From the NCBI GenBank assembly GCA_963922205.1, contig CAWUHX010000367.1, forward strand, positions 1-64,000: a stretch of 64,000 nucleotides of DNA, written 5' to 3'. This DNA is from Romanomermis culicivorax (taxonomy: Eukaryota > Nematoda > Enoplea > Mermithida > Mermithidae). Under the pieces are notes generated by a model. The model saw nothing but the letters and a program-made list of their open reading frames with translations. It did no database searches and was not told the origin of the DNA. Made by a program: the position numbers and the translations under genes. Of this stretch, positions 33,503 through 45,242 are shown piece after piece (within the stretch, counting starts at the first letter, position 1; each line of letters begins with the position of its first letter).

Positions 33503-35299
33503 GTATCGATTGCGAATTACTTTCTGATTTCAAGCATCTTTCGGGGTTTTCGAATCTCTTTTTGTAAAATTTCGTACCTTATTAATTTTCCACTGACACA
33601 TTTTTTGATCGATTGAAACTCTCATTTTGTCGGAAGACCGAAATCACTGTTTTTCCCTTTCCGCCCGCTATAGACATTGTCCGCAAATAGAGACTGAGGC
33701 CAAAATTTTTCCTCTTATTTTCTCCCAATCATTTTTCTGTGAAAAATACTCATAGACATTTTATTTAAGTGTTTTTCAGTCAATTCTAACTTTGTTGCCA
33801 AAAGTAGAATAGTTTTTAAACAAACAAACCAAGAGCATAATGCCCAAGGAATCGGCCTTTCAAGTTTCAGTAATCAGAAGAGTGCCACAGATCTGACTTA
33901 CCTTCTAAAGCATTTAAAAATTGATTTTTGAACAGTTATTTTGAATCAGGTTCGAATTTTTTGTTCAGAATTCGTGCTTCTATCATTTTGAAAATTGAAA
34001 AAACGTTATTCATGTGTTTTCATGAGCTTCATGGAAAAACTGTGAGTCATGATGGACGAAAATTTCTGGAGACTATCCTCACTAAGCTTTGGACTCCAAC
34101 TGCGTCAAAAAAGAAAGTATCGTTGCAAAAAGAAGGCAAAGTTGATGTGTTTATCCTCTGGGACCGTGTGTCGAGGGAAAAATTTGCATTTTCATCACAT
34201 ATCAAAACAACATATTGAGGATACTGACAGGAATATGGAATAATAAATTTCAACCTTTAGATAAAGAAAACCATTAGAGATATCTGACAAGTGAATGTAG
34301 ACATTCTAAAGCCGCGCCTGAGTTGAATAATAGACAATATGGGTTATTAAAGTCACAACCGACACGATGCACTGGAAAATATTTGGCATGAGAATAAAAC
34401 TATTTGTATTAGCACAGAAAATTCGCGAATTTTCGCAACTAATAAATGAATATAAGTTCTAAACTTCTGTTATAGTTAAATTTGAGCGGTAACTGAAATT
34501 CTTAATTTTTGGTGTTTGACATTGTCGGCTGGTACAATTTGTCAACCGAAAATGTATGCAACTTTCGACCTCGTCTCCGTCGGAAGTAACCAACTCTAGA
34601 TATATTCTTTGCTAGAAAAAGTAGTGATAAGAAATAAAACGAAAATAAAATGAGCTTTCTGAAAAATTTCCTTGAAATCATTTTTCTCAACATTACATTT
34701 CTACACGAATTAAAAACGGCTGTAGCAACAGTATTTTTGCCAAATCAATATTTTTGACGAAAACCTGTTAGTAAATTTAGGTTAATGATCAACCGGAAAT
34801 CCGGCTCCGGCATCCAACAAATCCGACTATTCTTCGGCCTCCTCATTTAGGACAAAGAAACAGGCTGGTCGGGTACATACTATAATTGGGATGAATTTTA
34901 TCTTAAAAGACAGTGGGCATCATTTGTTTGGAGGTTGACAAATTTTTGGAGTGAATATTCGACAATTTCATGAATTGTGCAGAGTGAGGCACACCATGAT
35001 AATAATTATCACTTAAATGATTAAATAAACCGAGTTTTAAGGTTGCTATGCAATCTGAGTTGCCATGTTCTTGAAGAAACTTCAAAAACTTATGTTCTTC
35101 CTAGACATTGACCAAGAGCTGCAGATGATAACAGTTAAATTTAGAAAATAGTGATGATGAAATCAATTATTTTGAAAGTGAATAATGATGTAGATGAGTG
35201 TGATAATAATATATTTGCTGAAGCTCAAGTTCAGGTTATAAGATTTGTGGCGTCGGAGACAGACACCCAGGCTGATGAACCATATATTGGTGTTCTACA
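33503..35299. other. Interval upstream of SSRP1, with a family E piece at 34260-34400
   Basis: Frames of 96 and 68 codons overlap on opposite strands at 33928-34253 without recognisable domains. The 34260-34400 part (gaatgtagacattctaaagccgcgcctgag, CGATGCACTGG) is a degraded family E copy. Nothing else recognised. Confidence 0.4.
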
Positions 35300-35940
35300 A
35301 CAGTTGAAAGTATATTAACGATAGATTTCTCACTAAACTTGCCCCAGGTCCTGACGGGTTATGTGCTTTTTTCCTGAGCTGTGCACTTGCCTGGCTGACC
35401 CACTTTCTCATATTTTTGAAGTTCCTTTTAGATCAGGGAAATTACCGTCTCTATGGTAAACTGCAAACGTAATCCCAGTTTAAAAGAACCGGGAACTTCC
35501 CAAATGAATTTTTAGAAGAAGAAATTTAGAAGAACCGGTAACTTCCCAAATGAAGTTCCCGGTTCTTCCAATTTACACATTTTCAAAACGAATAGTACCA
35601 AAATTGATTCTTCAAAGTATCTGGGGGAACGCGTTAGCCTGTTACAAAATTTTAATCTGCGCTTCTTTTTACTTGTCACTTTATGTTTACTGTAATTCAT
35701 ATTTCAGTTTTTATGTTTTCTGAGAAAACATAAAAACTGAAATATGAATTACAGTTCTTCTCATCATTCTTTCATCTTAAGTAACCGTTGAAGAGTTTTG
35801 TTCTCAGCATGCTTTTCTTTGTGTGTCTTTTTTCCTTTTATTTGATAACAGTTATGTCATTTTTTCTTTGACAGGTAATAAAATATTTCAATCATTCATG
35901 GATTCATTCATTCATTCACATTCATTCAATTCAGCAGCTT
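35300..35940 (+). mobile_element. Internally deleted LINE copy, plus strand
   Basis: Begins with a short reverse transcriptase scrap (LAPGPDGLCAFFL, about 35332-35490) and skips directly to a 3' part that also occurs at 39475 ('gggggaacgcgttagcctgttac'). It ends at TTGACAGGTAATAAAATATTTC followed by a (CATT)n tail, a normal LINE 3' end. The rest of the reverse transcriptase is absent. Confidence 0.7.
35690..35754. other. Perfect 31-bp hairpin with 3-nt loop
   Basis: 35690-35720 and 35724-35754 are exact reverse complements around the loop TGA. It lies inside the deleted LINE copy but is absent from the sister copy at 39233-39840, so it arose locally, for example by palindromic duplication. 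Confidence 0.9.
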
Positions 35941-35989
35941 AACATTTCTGTTCTTCCGATTAGAGTTATCGAATTTTACTTATTTCTTA

Positions 35990-37150
35990 ATTTGGCGCGG
36001 CGCCCCAGAAAAAGTTTCGTATCTTTACTTTCTAAGAAGCTGGAAAATGAATTTTCGCAACGTTGAGAAATAAATTCTACTCAAACGAATGTAGTGTAGA
36101 TTATTTCTCATTCCGCCTCGAAGCGCCGGAAAAAACTTTCGAGTTTTAATTCTAAAACGCTAGAAAATGAATCCCTGCAACAAATTTTCCTGAATAGAAA
36201 CTCTAAATTTACAGTCTAGAATAATGTCTTCAATCTTCATCGTTTATAAATACAGAAGTTCGCGTTAGATGGAAACGTTGTTTGAAAAATTCCAAGCTGC
36301 GGCGAGAGAAAAAATCGAGGAAATTGATGAAAAATCTCAATTTAAAATGACTGATGAAGATTAGAAAATGAGACGACGTAACTCAATTTAGAAACTGTTG
36401 ATGATTAAACAGTAAATGGAAACAGTGTCGTATCCAGAAATTTTTTTCGGGGGGGGGGGCGGTTGGGACAGCGGTTTCAAAAAATTGTTTTTTTGCCTCA
36501 AAAAACATGCCTACTGTGAAAAAACTTCGTTTTCGACATTTCTCGACGTCCAATGTACATCTTTCTGGCTCAAAATCAAGTATTTTTCCAAAAAAAATTC
36601 AAAAAATTTTCGAATTTGCCTATGGGTACACAGAAAGAAAATCGTATTTCAAAAGTTTCGCGGGAGGGCGGCCGCCCCCGCCCCCCTAAGTCCGCACTTG
36701 AATGGAAATGAAGTAGATATGCTAACGGCTGCGCCCGACAGCTACAGAAAATAATGAACCCATGAAAATTTTGACCTTCTGAGGTTCACCAAAACGCATC
36801 TTTTCGGGTTTGGATTCTCCAAAATTTTTTCCACAATGAGAACAATGCCGCAATTTTTTTCCTCAAAAGACTCTATTAGAGGAAAAGAACGGTGATTTGG
36901 GTTTGAACTAATCTTTTGCGAACCACAGTTTTTCCCTCAATCGACTATTTTTGAGGAATTTTTTCGAAATTGAGAAAAAATTTTTGTGCTTAGGCATCAC
37001 TTTAAGGAAAATTTTTTTGATGGTCAAGCTGATTGCCTTTTTGATTGGGTTATAGGGCTTCCTGTCCGGAGATGCATTTTACGCGTCACAAAATGGAAAA
37101 TTGTTGAAATTTTCTAGCGCTTCGCGCCGGATTTTAATTATTTAATAATT
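35990..37150. repeat. Family E cluster
   Basis: Palindrome-type motifs at about 35996 (GGCGCGGCGCC), 36119 (CGAAGCGCCGG) and 37116-37130 (AGCGCTTCGCGCCGG), with the usual flanks: 'ctaaaacgctagaaaatgaa', 'gtagatatgctaacggctgcgcc', 'caccaaaacgcatcttttcg'. A nine-base G run at about 36450 breaks the pattern. Open frames at 36416-36754 are low-complexity and lie in repeat. Confidence 0.6.
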
Positions 37151-38471
37151 TTTCTATATTATTCCAGTGCGCGGTTAGAAAATTTCATTCTAGCTAATGA
37201 TTATGGACGAACGTTTGATCTTGTGTGGTTTTTTGAGAATTTGACGAAAATCAAGAATTTTCTCGGTTATTTTCCCAAAACCTTTTTGCGGTCTCTAAGA
37301 ACACTTTGACATTTGGGTGATTACATTTTGAGTCCAAGTGGGAATTTTTGCTGGTTGGAGACTTGCTTGCTTTATTACTTTTTGAATTGTAGTCTGCCCG
37401 ACTGAAAATTCATTGAATTCACTGAAAAATAAGGAAAAAGGTTGAAAAGGTTTATTTTTCGGCGTTCTAGACAGAGAACCCCATAGGGAGGGCGTATGTG
37501 GGGAGGGGGGTATTACCCCAACCTAAAGTCCTAAAAATTGATCACTGGGTGCCTAATTTTGAGGCAAAATAAAGCGTTTAGCTTCATTTTCTCTTCAAAA
37601 CTCAGAAAATTTGGTTTTAAAGCCTAAAACCGACGAGAATCGAATGAAATCGAAGAAAACTAGCTTTTAGTAGTTTTTCGGATAAAATTAAGCTAATTTA
37701 TTGATTTTAGAGTGAGCGACCAAAAATTTATCTGGGCAACCAAAATTTTTCCCAACGTTGCACATATCAACCTGGCCTGTGCAGAAAAAAAGCCCTGTGG
37801 TCAAGATCATACTTTTGTGTCAGATTGTGCTGTTCAGAATAAGTTTTAAAATTTCATTTCTCATTGTAATCTTTTAATCAAGGTTTACTGTTTGATTTAC
37901 TCGTTAAGTATGTCAAAATTAGTAGTTGTTTTATGTCGTCGAAGAAATATAAGAAATAAAGACTATGCCGTCGGATTATTCTCTTGCTTGGCTCATGTAA
38001 ACTCACTTAAATATTTATTTATAAGCAGGTCATAGCCAGGACCGTATTTAAAGGGGGAAGGTGGGGGGAGGAATTTTCCTCCCATAAATTTTTCTACATT
38101 TTTTCGGTTTTCTACATTTTTAAAGATTTTTTCCAAAATCCACGCCGTATACGACTAAACTGACATCTTTAATGTTGGATTAAACTTAAGTTATAAATTT
38201 TAGAAATCCCTTCTTTTTTTAAAAATCCTGAATATGGATAATGGTCATAGCTCGAAATTTTTTCCATGAACAATGTCGGTTTTTGGTGGAATAAGAAGCA
38301 AGTTAATGAGGAACGTTCAAAAAACACATCAGAAATAATTTTGAACGATTTTTAAGCAAAGAAACTGAGAAAATTGATTTTTCCTCATGAGGTAAAAATT
38401 TTTGAGGTTTTTTCTCAAATGGGGCAAACAGTTTTGGGCAAAAAACACTGTTGCGAACGCCATATCGCAGC
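37151..38471. other. Gene-free interval
   Basis: Only repeat content seen: 37440-37575 repeats the SSRP1 intron-5 segment at 27700-27840 in inverted order. Poly-G/T and 'tttttc' runs elsewhere. Confidence 0.4.
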
Positions 38472-38640
38472 ACTGTTTTTTTTTCTACGAACTTCTTTCA
38501 CAAATGTGGAAAGAGGTCAAATTTTTTTCCACATGTGGAAAATTTTTTGATGAGAAGTTTTCGTCTTAAAATTCTAGTTTTTTTGCTTTAAAGCGCTCCT
38601 AAACGCTTTATTTGAGTGTTTTTGAGCTTTTTAAAGCATC
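38472..38640. repeat. Dispersed repeat block H, second copy
   Basis: Direct repeat of about 312-480 (cactgttttttt, ctacgaactt, cacaaatgtggaaag, gtcttaaaat, aacgcttta). Confidence 0.6.
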
Positions 38641-39232
38641 TTGATAATCATTCTGAACATATTATCTCAAAAATTAAACTTAAATTTTATGTTCATAAAT
38701 CGTAATGTTAAGAAAGGAACAAACGCTTTAAAAAGTTTAGAAAGTTGACGTGTCTGTTGATCTTTCTCAAAAAATCTATGAAGGAAAAAATGCGGATCTT
38801 CATTAAATATAAAGATAGGTATCTTACATGTGCATGGTACCAGTTTCAGGCGGGGATAAATCCCAAAATCGTTGGGTAGCAAATTTTTTTCCCAGTTTTT
38901 TTAAAAGTAGAGTTTATTTAGGATACCAACATGATGTTCAGCTACTTCTACTGACTGGCACTTTTAATGTTCAGTGTGAATATCGATTTGTCAATAATGG
39001 AGCAAAGAAATGTTGTTGCAAAGAAACCACTCATACATGCAGACAGGGTATGGATTTACACTACCCTAAAAAATTTTGCAGAAGTTTACTATAGGCCACA
39101 AATTTGGCAAAAATTTACTATAGGCCAAAAATTTGGCAAGGTAAAATGCAACAAACATTGTGAAAAGATTAAATTACAAAAAAGATCAATTTAAAACACA
39201 ATTTATGATTAATGTTAGCAAACAACTTTGTT
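38641..39232. other. Interval with a small tandem duplication at 39070-39140
   Basis: A 30-bp unit containing 'agtttactataggccacaaatttggc' (in part) is duplicated head to tail. The 88-codon frame at 38828-39094 has a Cys cluster (KKCCCKETTHTC) but no signal peptide or family pattern that I recognise. Not called as a gene. Confidence 0.35.
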
Positions 39233-39840
39233 GAGTAATTGAAATGAAAGGAATTAAAAGATTTTATTACCTGTCGAAAAGAGCGCAAAATTACAATACA
39301 AAATATAATTAGTCGAGAACGGCGAAATAATGAATAAATGTGAAAGATAAATTTTAGAAGATTTGAACGACTAAATTAGCGATCAAAAATAGGGATATGA
39401 GATCGAGAGTATTCGCTACAGTAAACAATTTACTGACAAGTAATGGGAAGCGCAGGTTACATTTCTGTAATAGGCTAACGCGCTCCCCCAAGATAATCTG
39501 AGAAATCAATTTTGACAATTTTCATTTTGAATGTGTGTGAATTGGAAGAAGAGGAAAATTGGAAGAAGTCACCCTTTTTGTATACTGGGATTGCATTAGC
39601 AGTTTTCCACATAGATGGTAATGCTCCAGTTCTGAAGGAAACCTCGAAGATACAAGAAAGTGGATCAGCCAAACAGTTGGATAGTTTTTTCAAGAAATAG
39701 GCACATAACCCATCAGGACCCAAGGTGAGGGAAGGATTTAGTTTGCGGAGAGCAGTACGAACGAGCTCAACAGAGAATGATACATTGGAGATTTCAGACA
39801 TATAGTTCTTTTGGGGAAATGTGGCATGGAACCATCATCA
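39233..39840 (-). mobile_element. Internally deleted LINE copy, minus strand
   Basis: Encodes the start of a Jockey/CR1-like reverse transcriptase (LGPDGLCAYFLKKL, PLSCIFEVSF, WKTANAIPVYKKG) and then jumps to the same 3' part as the copy at 35300. The 3' end is TCGACAGGTAATAAAATC, close to 39233. The 108-codon frame ends soon after the jump. Like its sister it is non-autonomous. Confidence 0.75.
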
Positions 39841-40575
39841 CTGCTGATGACTGATGTGAGATAATCATTGAAAAGTTCCGCGATCTTCATCAGGAATAAT
39901 TGTGTTGCCTATGCGAATTGGGGGAATAGTTCTAATTGATTTGATTTTGGAATTCACAAATTTATAAATTTATATTTGGAATTCACAAATTATAACGTGT
40001 TGGGCAATAATGGGCTTCAAAACGTCAACAAAGCCACAATACATGTCATCTGCATTTTTACATGTAGAATTATTGATACAAAAGGCAATAAAATCTCATT
40101 TTAATGTAAAGAATAACTATATACCTGATTTCTAAAAAAAATTACTGAAGAATAAATTTTGGTCATTTTCTATACCCTAAAACCCCTGACTGTGTGCATG
40201 TATGCGACCACTGATTGTACAGCTGAAGACTGGTTGGACAAAATTGACTGAAAGTAAATCCCTGACCTAAGGCCCAGCCCGGGGAATAGCTCTGGCTCTG
40301 GCTCTCCCGGGGAATAGCCCAGCTCTGGCTCTCCCCCCCCCCTATGCGCATGTATGAAAGATATAATATTCAAGATTGCCAATTAAACATGAAATTATAA
40401 GTTTAAGATGACCAAAACTATTAAAGACATACCTGTAATGCGAGGAGTTGGGGACCCTCCCCCAACCTTGTCGGACCTCTTACAGGGACAGGCATGATTA
40501 AAGATTAAATGTTAAGTGAAGCTAGACATGCTAAAAGCCTTGGCTGAGCTTGGTAATAAATAATAATGATTAACA
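39841..40575. other. Gene-free interval with low-complexity and F-type ends
   Basis: 40260-40345 holds a tandem GCTCTGGCTCTCC / CCCGGGGAATAGC sequence ending in a run of nine or more C. 40430-40495 is a bare F right end (GTCGGACCTCTTACAGGGAC). 40505-40560 is a family E block. No gene. Confidence 0.45.
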
Positions 40576-40794
40576 TACCTGTAATTGGGGGGATCAACCC
40601 TATACCCAACACCCCTCCCAAACTCGGAAAAATTGGGAAAAAAAGGGGCTTTTTGGGGAAATTTTCGAAATTTTTTCGATTTTTTGGCGGTTTTTCGACC
40701 TCCCTTCCCAAAATTTTGGAAATGCTGGGACCCCCCCCCACCCCAAAATTTTGGGTTTCCCTCCCCCCAACAGGTCGGACCTCTTACAGGTATG
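40576..40794. mobile_element. Family F MITE, near-complete copy
   Basis: Ends CATACCTGTAA (left) and TTACAGGTATG (right), an 11-bp inverted repeat that can be read as TA duplication plus CCTGTAA termini. The body is a G-run, 'cctatacccaacacc', 'aactcggaaaaa', 'ttcgattttttgg', a C-run and CAGGTCGGACCTC. All long open frames across it are low-complexity. Confidence 0.75.
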
Positions 40795-40802
40795 ATCATT
40801 AA

Positions 40803-42452
40803 AGTTATAAACGGCGGCGGGAAGCGCCGGAAAATTTTGAGATTTGAACCTCCTAAAATGCAACAAAATGCATCTTTCCAATATGAAGACCCCAAATTTT
40901 TCTTCCACATTTGTGGAAAGACCTCAAAAATTTTTTCTACATTCCAGATTTTTTTTCCACATTATAGTGCAAATGTGGAAAAAAGTGTGTCGCAGAGCCG
41001 CTCTTCAAGAGAACGCACTCTCCGGAGCGTCTCTCGGTCACAGAAAATTTTGTGGAATCAATTTCCTCTCTTTCGCCTCTCCGAGAGCCAAGACCACCGC
41101 TTTTTTCCTCAAATAGGATCTTTTGAGGAAAAAAATTTGGAAATAAGGAAAAAATTTTTGGGTATGATTCTCATTGTGGAAAAAAATTTGGGGAATTCAA
41201 AATCGAAAAGATGCGTTTTGGTGCACTTTAAAAAATCAAAATCTTAAAATTATTCGGCGCTTCGCGCCGGTCAGGGGTATAATAATCATTATTTTCTATA
41301 CATAAGGCGCGGCCGTTAGCATATCTACTTCCACTTACTAGTTAATTATCAACAGTTTCTATCAATCGAGTTAGCTCATCTCATTTTCTAATCGTTAACG
41401 GTCAGTATTTCGCTGAAAAAAACAATTTTTCATCAATTCTCTCAATTTTTTCTCTCGACGCCAAAAAATTTATGGGGGAATTCCCCCATAAATTTTTTTA
41501 GAATAAAATTTTCAGCAACATTATTGTACTTACACATCACAATTTCCAAATAAAATTATTGTATTTACATACTTTTCGTCAAACATAGAATTGAGCCACT
41601 AATCCAAGCACCTATAAACTAACTGAAAATAAGTCGTCTTTACTGCAAAAATTAATTAATTTTTATCCAGTAAATTCAAAAATTTTTTGGAAAATTCCCC
41701 CCTTTTTTGAAAATCTTGGATACGGGTATGCTCGACGCTTGGAATTTTTATAACATTTTTAACATGAACTTTTGGGTTTATTGAAAATGGAAATTGAAGA
41801 CATCATTCTAGACTGTGATTTTAGAACTTCTATTCACGAAAATATCCGTTGGAGAGATTTATTTTATAGCGTTTTAGAATACAAAAACTGAAAAATTTTT
41901 CCGGGGCTTCGCGCCGGAATGGGGAACAAATCATACTTCATCAGTCGGATTTTAATTTATTTCCCAGCGTGAATTTTCTCAATTTTTTCCTAATTTTTGC
42001 AGGTTTCTGCATCCAAAAGCATCAAAATGCTTGGGTATGCTCTTAGAATGCATAAAAAAGCACCCGTAGCACTGTTTTTTCTGCACAGTGCAGACTTTTT
42101 AGGTTTCGTGCAGAATTTTTTGGTGATTTCTGCATCGGTGCCGAATTTTTTGAGTCGTGTGTTTGATCACATTGGATATCGAAAAGATGCATTTTGGTGC
42201 ATTTTAGAAGGTCATAATCTCAAAAATTTTCGGCGCTTCGCGCCGGTTATAACTTAAATGAGCATTATTATTTATTTTCCAGCTCAAGTGCAGCTTCTAG
42301 CATGTCTACCTTCACATATCATTTAATCTTTAATAGTTTTCATTATCTTAAACGTATTATCTCATGTTTTAATTGGTAATCTTCAATATTTTATCTTGAT
42401 ATTTAATAAAGATTCACATTTTTTCCCTGACACATTTTTTTGAGAAAGATCA
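40803..42452. repeat. Family E cluster with several palindromes
   Basis: Palindromes at about 40814 (GCGGGAAGCGCCGG), 41255-41270 (CGGCGCTTCGCGCCGG), about 41900 (GGGGCTTCGCGCCGG) and 42231-42246 (CGGCGCTTCGCGCCGG). The conserved flank appears in both orientations (about 40850 and 41200), giving head-to-head units. The 220-codon frame crossing 40585-41247 is repeat. Confidence 0.7.
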
Positions 42453-43709
42453 ATAAGGTTTCCCATTCTAAGCTCCTTCTCAAACTTTCTAAATATGGTC
42501 TCTCTGGTCCCCTTTTAAGCTGGATATCAAATTTTCTTAAGAATAGATTTCAAAGGGTCAAAAAAACAAAAAAAAACTCCCTATCATCTCAGCTCAAAGT
42601 GTCTAGTGGTGTGTCCCAAGGTAGTGTATTAGGTCCAAGTTTGTTTCTTTTGTACATAAATGACATTATTGACAATATCAAAAGTAAAATTTTTCTTTTT
42701 ACAGATGATCTAAAAATTTTCAATGTATCAACAAATTTTATGATTCTTCAACAAGACCTTGATACTCTTTCAAATTGGTCCACTGCTTGGCAATTACCTA
42801 TATGTACTACAAAGAGTTATGTCTTGTATTTAGGTGCAAAAAACCCATCGTGTCAATATACACTTTGTTACCAACATCTCCCATCAAACGCAAGTTATGT
42901 TAAAGATTTGGGAATTCTTATATCTCCTAATATGAAGTTTAAAGAACACTATAGATACATAGTGAAAAATGCCTATAATAGGTCTACTTTAATTTTCAAG
43001 TCTTTCGTCTCCCGTGAGAAAAATACTCTAGCAAAGGCTTTCGTTACTTATGTACGTCCAATATTAGAATACTGTAGTTCAGTATGAAATCCACATTTTT
43101 TAGCAGACATAAGCTACATCGAAAATGTTCAACGTAGATTTACCAGAAAGATTTTTGGTCATAAATCCGGTTTGTCCTATGAAGACAGACTTCAAAGGCT
43201 AGGTCTACGCAAGCTTGATATTCGTAGATTAGAATCTGGCCTCTCTACCATGTATAACATAATCCACAAAAAAAACAATTCTAAATCCTGATGACTTTTT
43301 CTGTATAAACAACAACAATACGCGTCTTAATCATGATCTAAGATTGACAATAAAGTCAGTTCATACTACTGCTTGCCAGTTTGATTTTTTTAACCGTTAT
43401 ATTAATGTCTGGAACTCTTTATCCTTTGATATCGTTAATTCTCCCAGTTTGCACACTTTCAAAGAAAAAATTAAACTTCTAAACTTTGATAATCGAATTG
43501 GGGGGTGTATGTAACTTGTTACTTTTCAAGTAACCTTTGCACCCTATTGCTGCATGATTTTTCTATTTCTTAAAATATTTACATTTCTTGCGAGTCGATT
43601 TACTAATCTTATTCTTTATATGACATTATATTATGTATTTCACTTTGCATTTTTCTTTCATTTTGTTTTGTGTGACAGCAATAAATATTTTTCATTTCAT
43701 TTCATTTCA
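42453..43709 (+). pseudogene. 5'-truncated LINE reverse transcriptase (Jockey/CR1-like)
   Basis: Starts abruptly within RT at VSHSKLLLKLSKYGLSG, after family E sequence, as expected of 5'-truncated target-primed insertion. RT motifs: GVSQGSVLGPSLFLLYINDI and FTDD (family consensus is FADD, so a substitution lies next to the catalytic pair). A TGA at about 43085 interrupts the frame; it resumes with the conserved ENVQRRFTRKIFG and YEDRLQRLGLRKLDIRRLE, with a frame change near 43276. The 3' end is GTGTGACAGCAATAAATATTT plus a (CATTT)n tail. Not functional. Confidence 0.85.
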
Positions 43710-44351
43710 AGGTAAAGTGGGGGGGGGGTCATTCCGTGTCAACTGATCAAGGGGTCCCCGCTCGACCATCTTAGATTCTGCCGAAATTTTTTGTGAATGA
43801 CCCCACATGTTCCAAACGAACATTCCCGAAATATTAGCCTCTGATGTGCTATATTCGTGGAGCTAGGGTCACCTGATTCACCCCATACCCAAAACTGTTC
43901 AATACGCATGTGAGATTTCATCGATTTTGAATCTTTATAATTTTGTGGCATTTTTTCCAAAACAGCTATAAATTCGTTTTCTTATAGTTTCGAACATTCT
44001 CTTTCCAATTAAATCAATCACACATTTGACATCCAGCACCCAAGAAGTGTAAAGTGTTTTAAAAATGACAAAATATTTGTGCACTCTAAAAGAGTGCAAA
44101 CCTTGCATGCTGAAAAATAAAGCTGTGAACCTGTAACTTCACTTGTTTGATCTATTGGGGACCTTGTTCAAACCAAATTAGTTTCGACTCGTTAACTTCG
44201 ATCCTTGGTTTACAATTTGAGAACACCTGCTGTGAACCCTTGCTGTGAGGTTGTCTAAACAGTAAAAATGACCTGCTGATCTCAAGTAGTTATCAAATGC
44301 CATACTCTGATCAAAGTCGCCCCTGATCAAAGTCACCCCATTTTACCTTAC
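43709..44351. mobile_element. Possible small TIR element
   Basis: Left end AAGGTAAAGTGGGG and right end CCCCATTTTACCTT are imperfect inverted repeats about 640 bp apart; the right end also has GATCAAAGTCACCCC. It abuts the LINE tail, so it may have inserted there. No duplication established. No coding capacity. Confidence 0.4.
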
Positions 44352-44354
44352 TGC

Positions 44355-44540
44355 GTTTAAAATTTTTCAAATACAAATTCTAGAAATTGCGACTTCTAAA
44401 CACAAAACTCGAATCTAATTCTTGAAATAAATGTTTGGAAAATTGATTTTCCAGCGTCGCAGAAAACCTTTTTTGGGCTCTTACTTGTCATCATAGAGGA
44501 CTTGACCGTCGATTTCTCATGTAATTCAAAGTCATTATGC
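44355..44540 (-). repeat. Family E fragment
   Basis: Matches 20745-20960: 'ttctagaaattgcgacttctaaacacaaaactcgaa', 'ttgaaataaatgtttgg', 'gctcttacttgtcatcatagagg'. Continues the copy interrupted at 42452. Confidence 0.65.
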
Positions 44541-44543
44541 TCA

Positions 44544-44760
44544 TACCTGTACTTGGGGGGGGGACCCCCACAACTTAGCCAACCATATACCCAACATCAC
44601 CCAACCCCCGTCCCCCCAGTTTGGAAAAAATTAAAAAAATTTGCAAAAAATTGTGTTTTTGGCCTTTTTTGGGAAAAATTTCGACTTTCTTCGACCCCCT
44701 ACCCCCAAATTTCGGATTTACTCCCCCCCCCCCCAACTGGTCGGAGGTCTTACAGGTACG
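44544..44760. mobile_element. Family F MITE, near-complete copy
   Basis: CATACCTGTACTTGGGG on the left, TTACAGGTACG on the right, with the same order of body blocks as 40576-40794 and a 12-base C run. Confidence 0.75.
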
Positions 44761-45242
44761 ATTATGCTCTTGGAATAGTTTGCTGGAAAATTTGTTCCAC
44801 AATGCGGTATTACTGCGTCTGGTTCACACTCACCTTATAGCGTTAGCAACGCAAAAGGTACCTACAGTAAACGTAGTAGCATGTTGACGTCATACAATAG
44901 ACGCAAGTACTTGTGCATCGCGTTGTTTGCACGCAAAATTCAAAGCAGCTATTTGATTACGCATCGCGGTTTCGGACGCTATGACCAAAATTTAGTCAAC
45001 CTTTGACCCGAGTGACCTAAATGCTAACTTTACGAGTATAATTAGCTTGTGTTATATTTCGAAGAATAATTATATGTTGTACTGTGTTAAATCGAGATTC
45101 AGACCAGTGATCCTCCGAATGACCAGTGGTCAACCGAATGACCAGTGGTCACTCAAGTCAACGAACATATTTTTTGATGGCGAATTAGCCCATTAACTGG
45201 CAATTTGAATGTTATATAATTTTCACTCAAGATTGGTGCCCA

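Noticed and set aside
36416-36754. 112-codon frame with a poly-Gly run
   Set aside because: Poly-Gly comes from a G homopolymer in repeat DNA; no domain.
38828-39094. Cys-rich 88-codon frame, possible small secreted protein
   Set aside because: No signal peptide, Cys cluster very short, overlaps a tandem duplication; not supportable.
40585-41247. 220-codon plus-strand open frame
   Set aside because: Crosses a family F MITE and a family E unit; low complexity (Phe, Pro, Ser runs).
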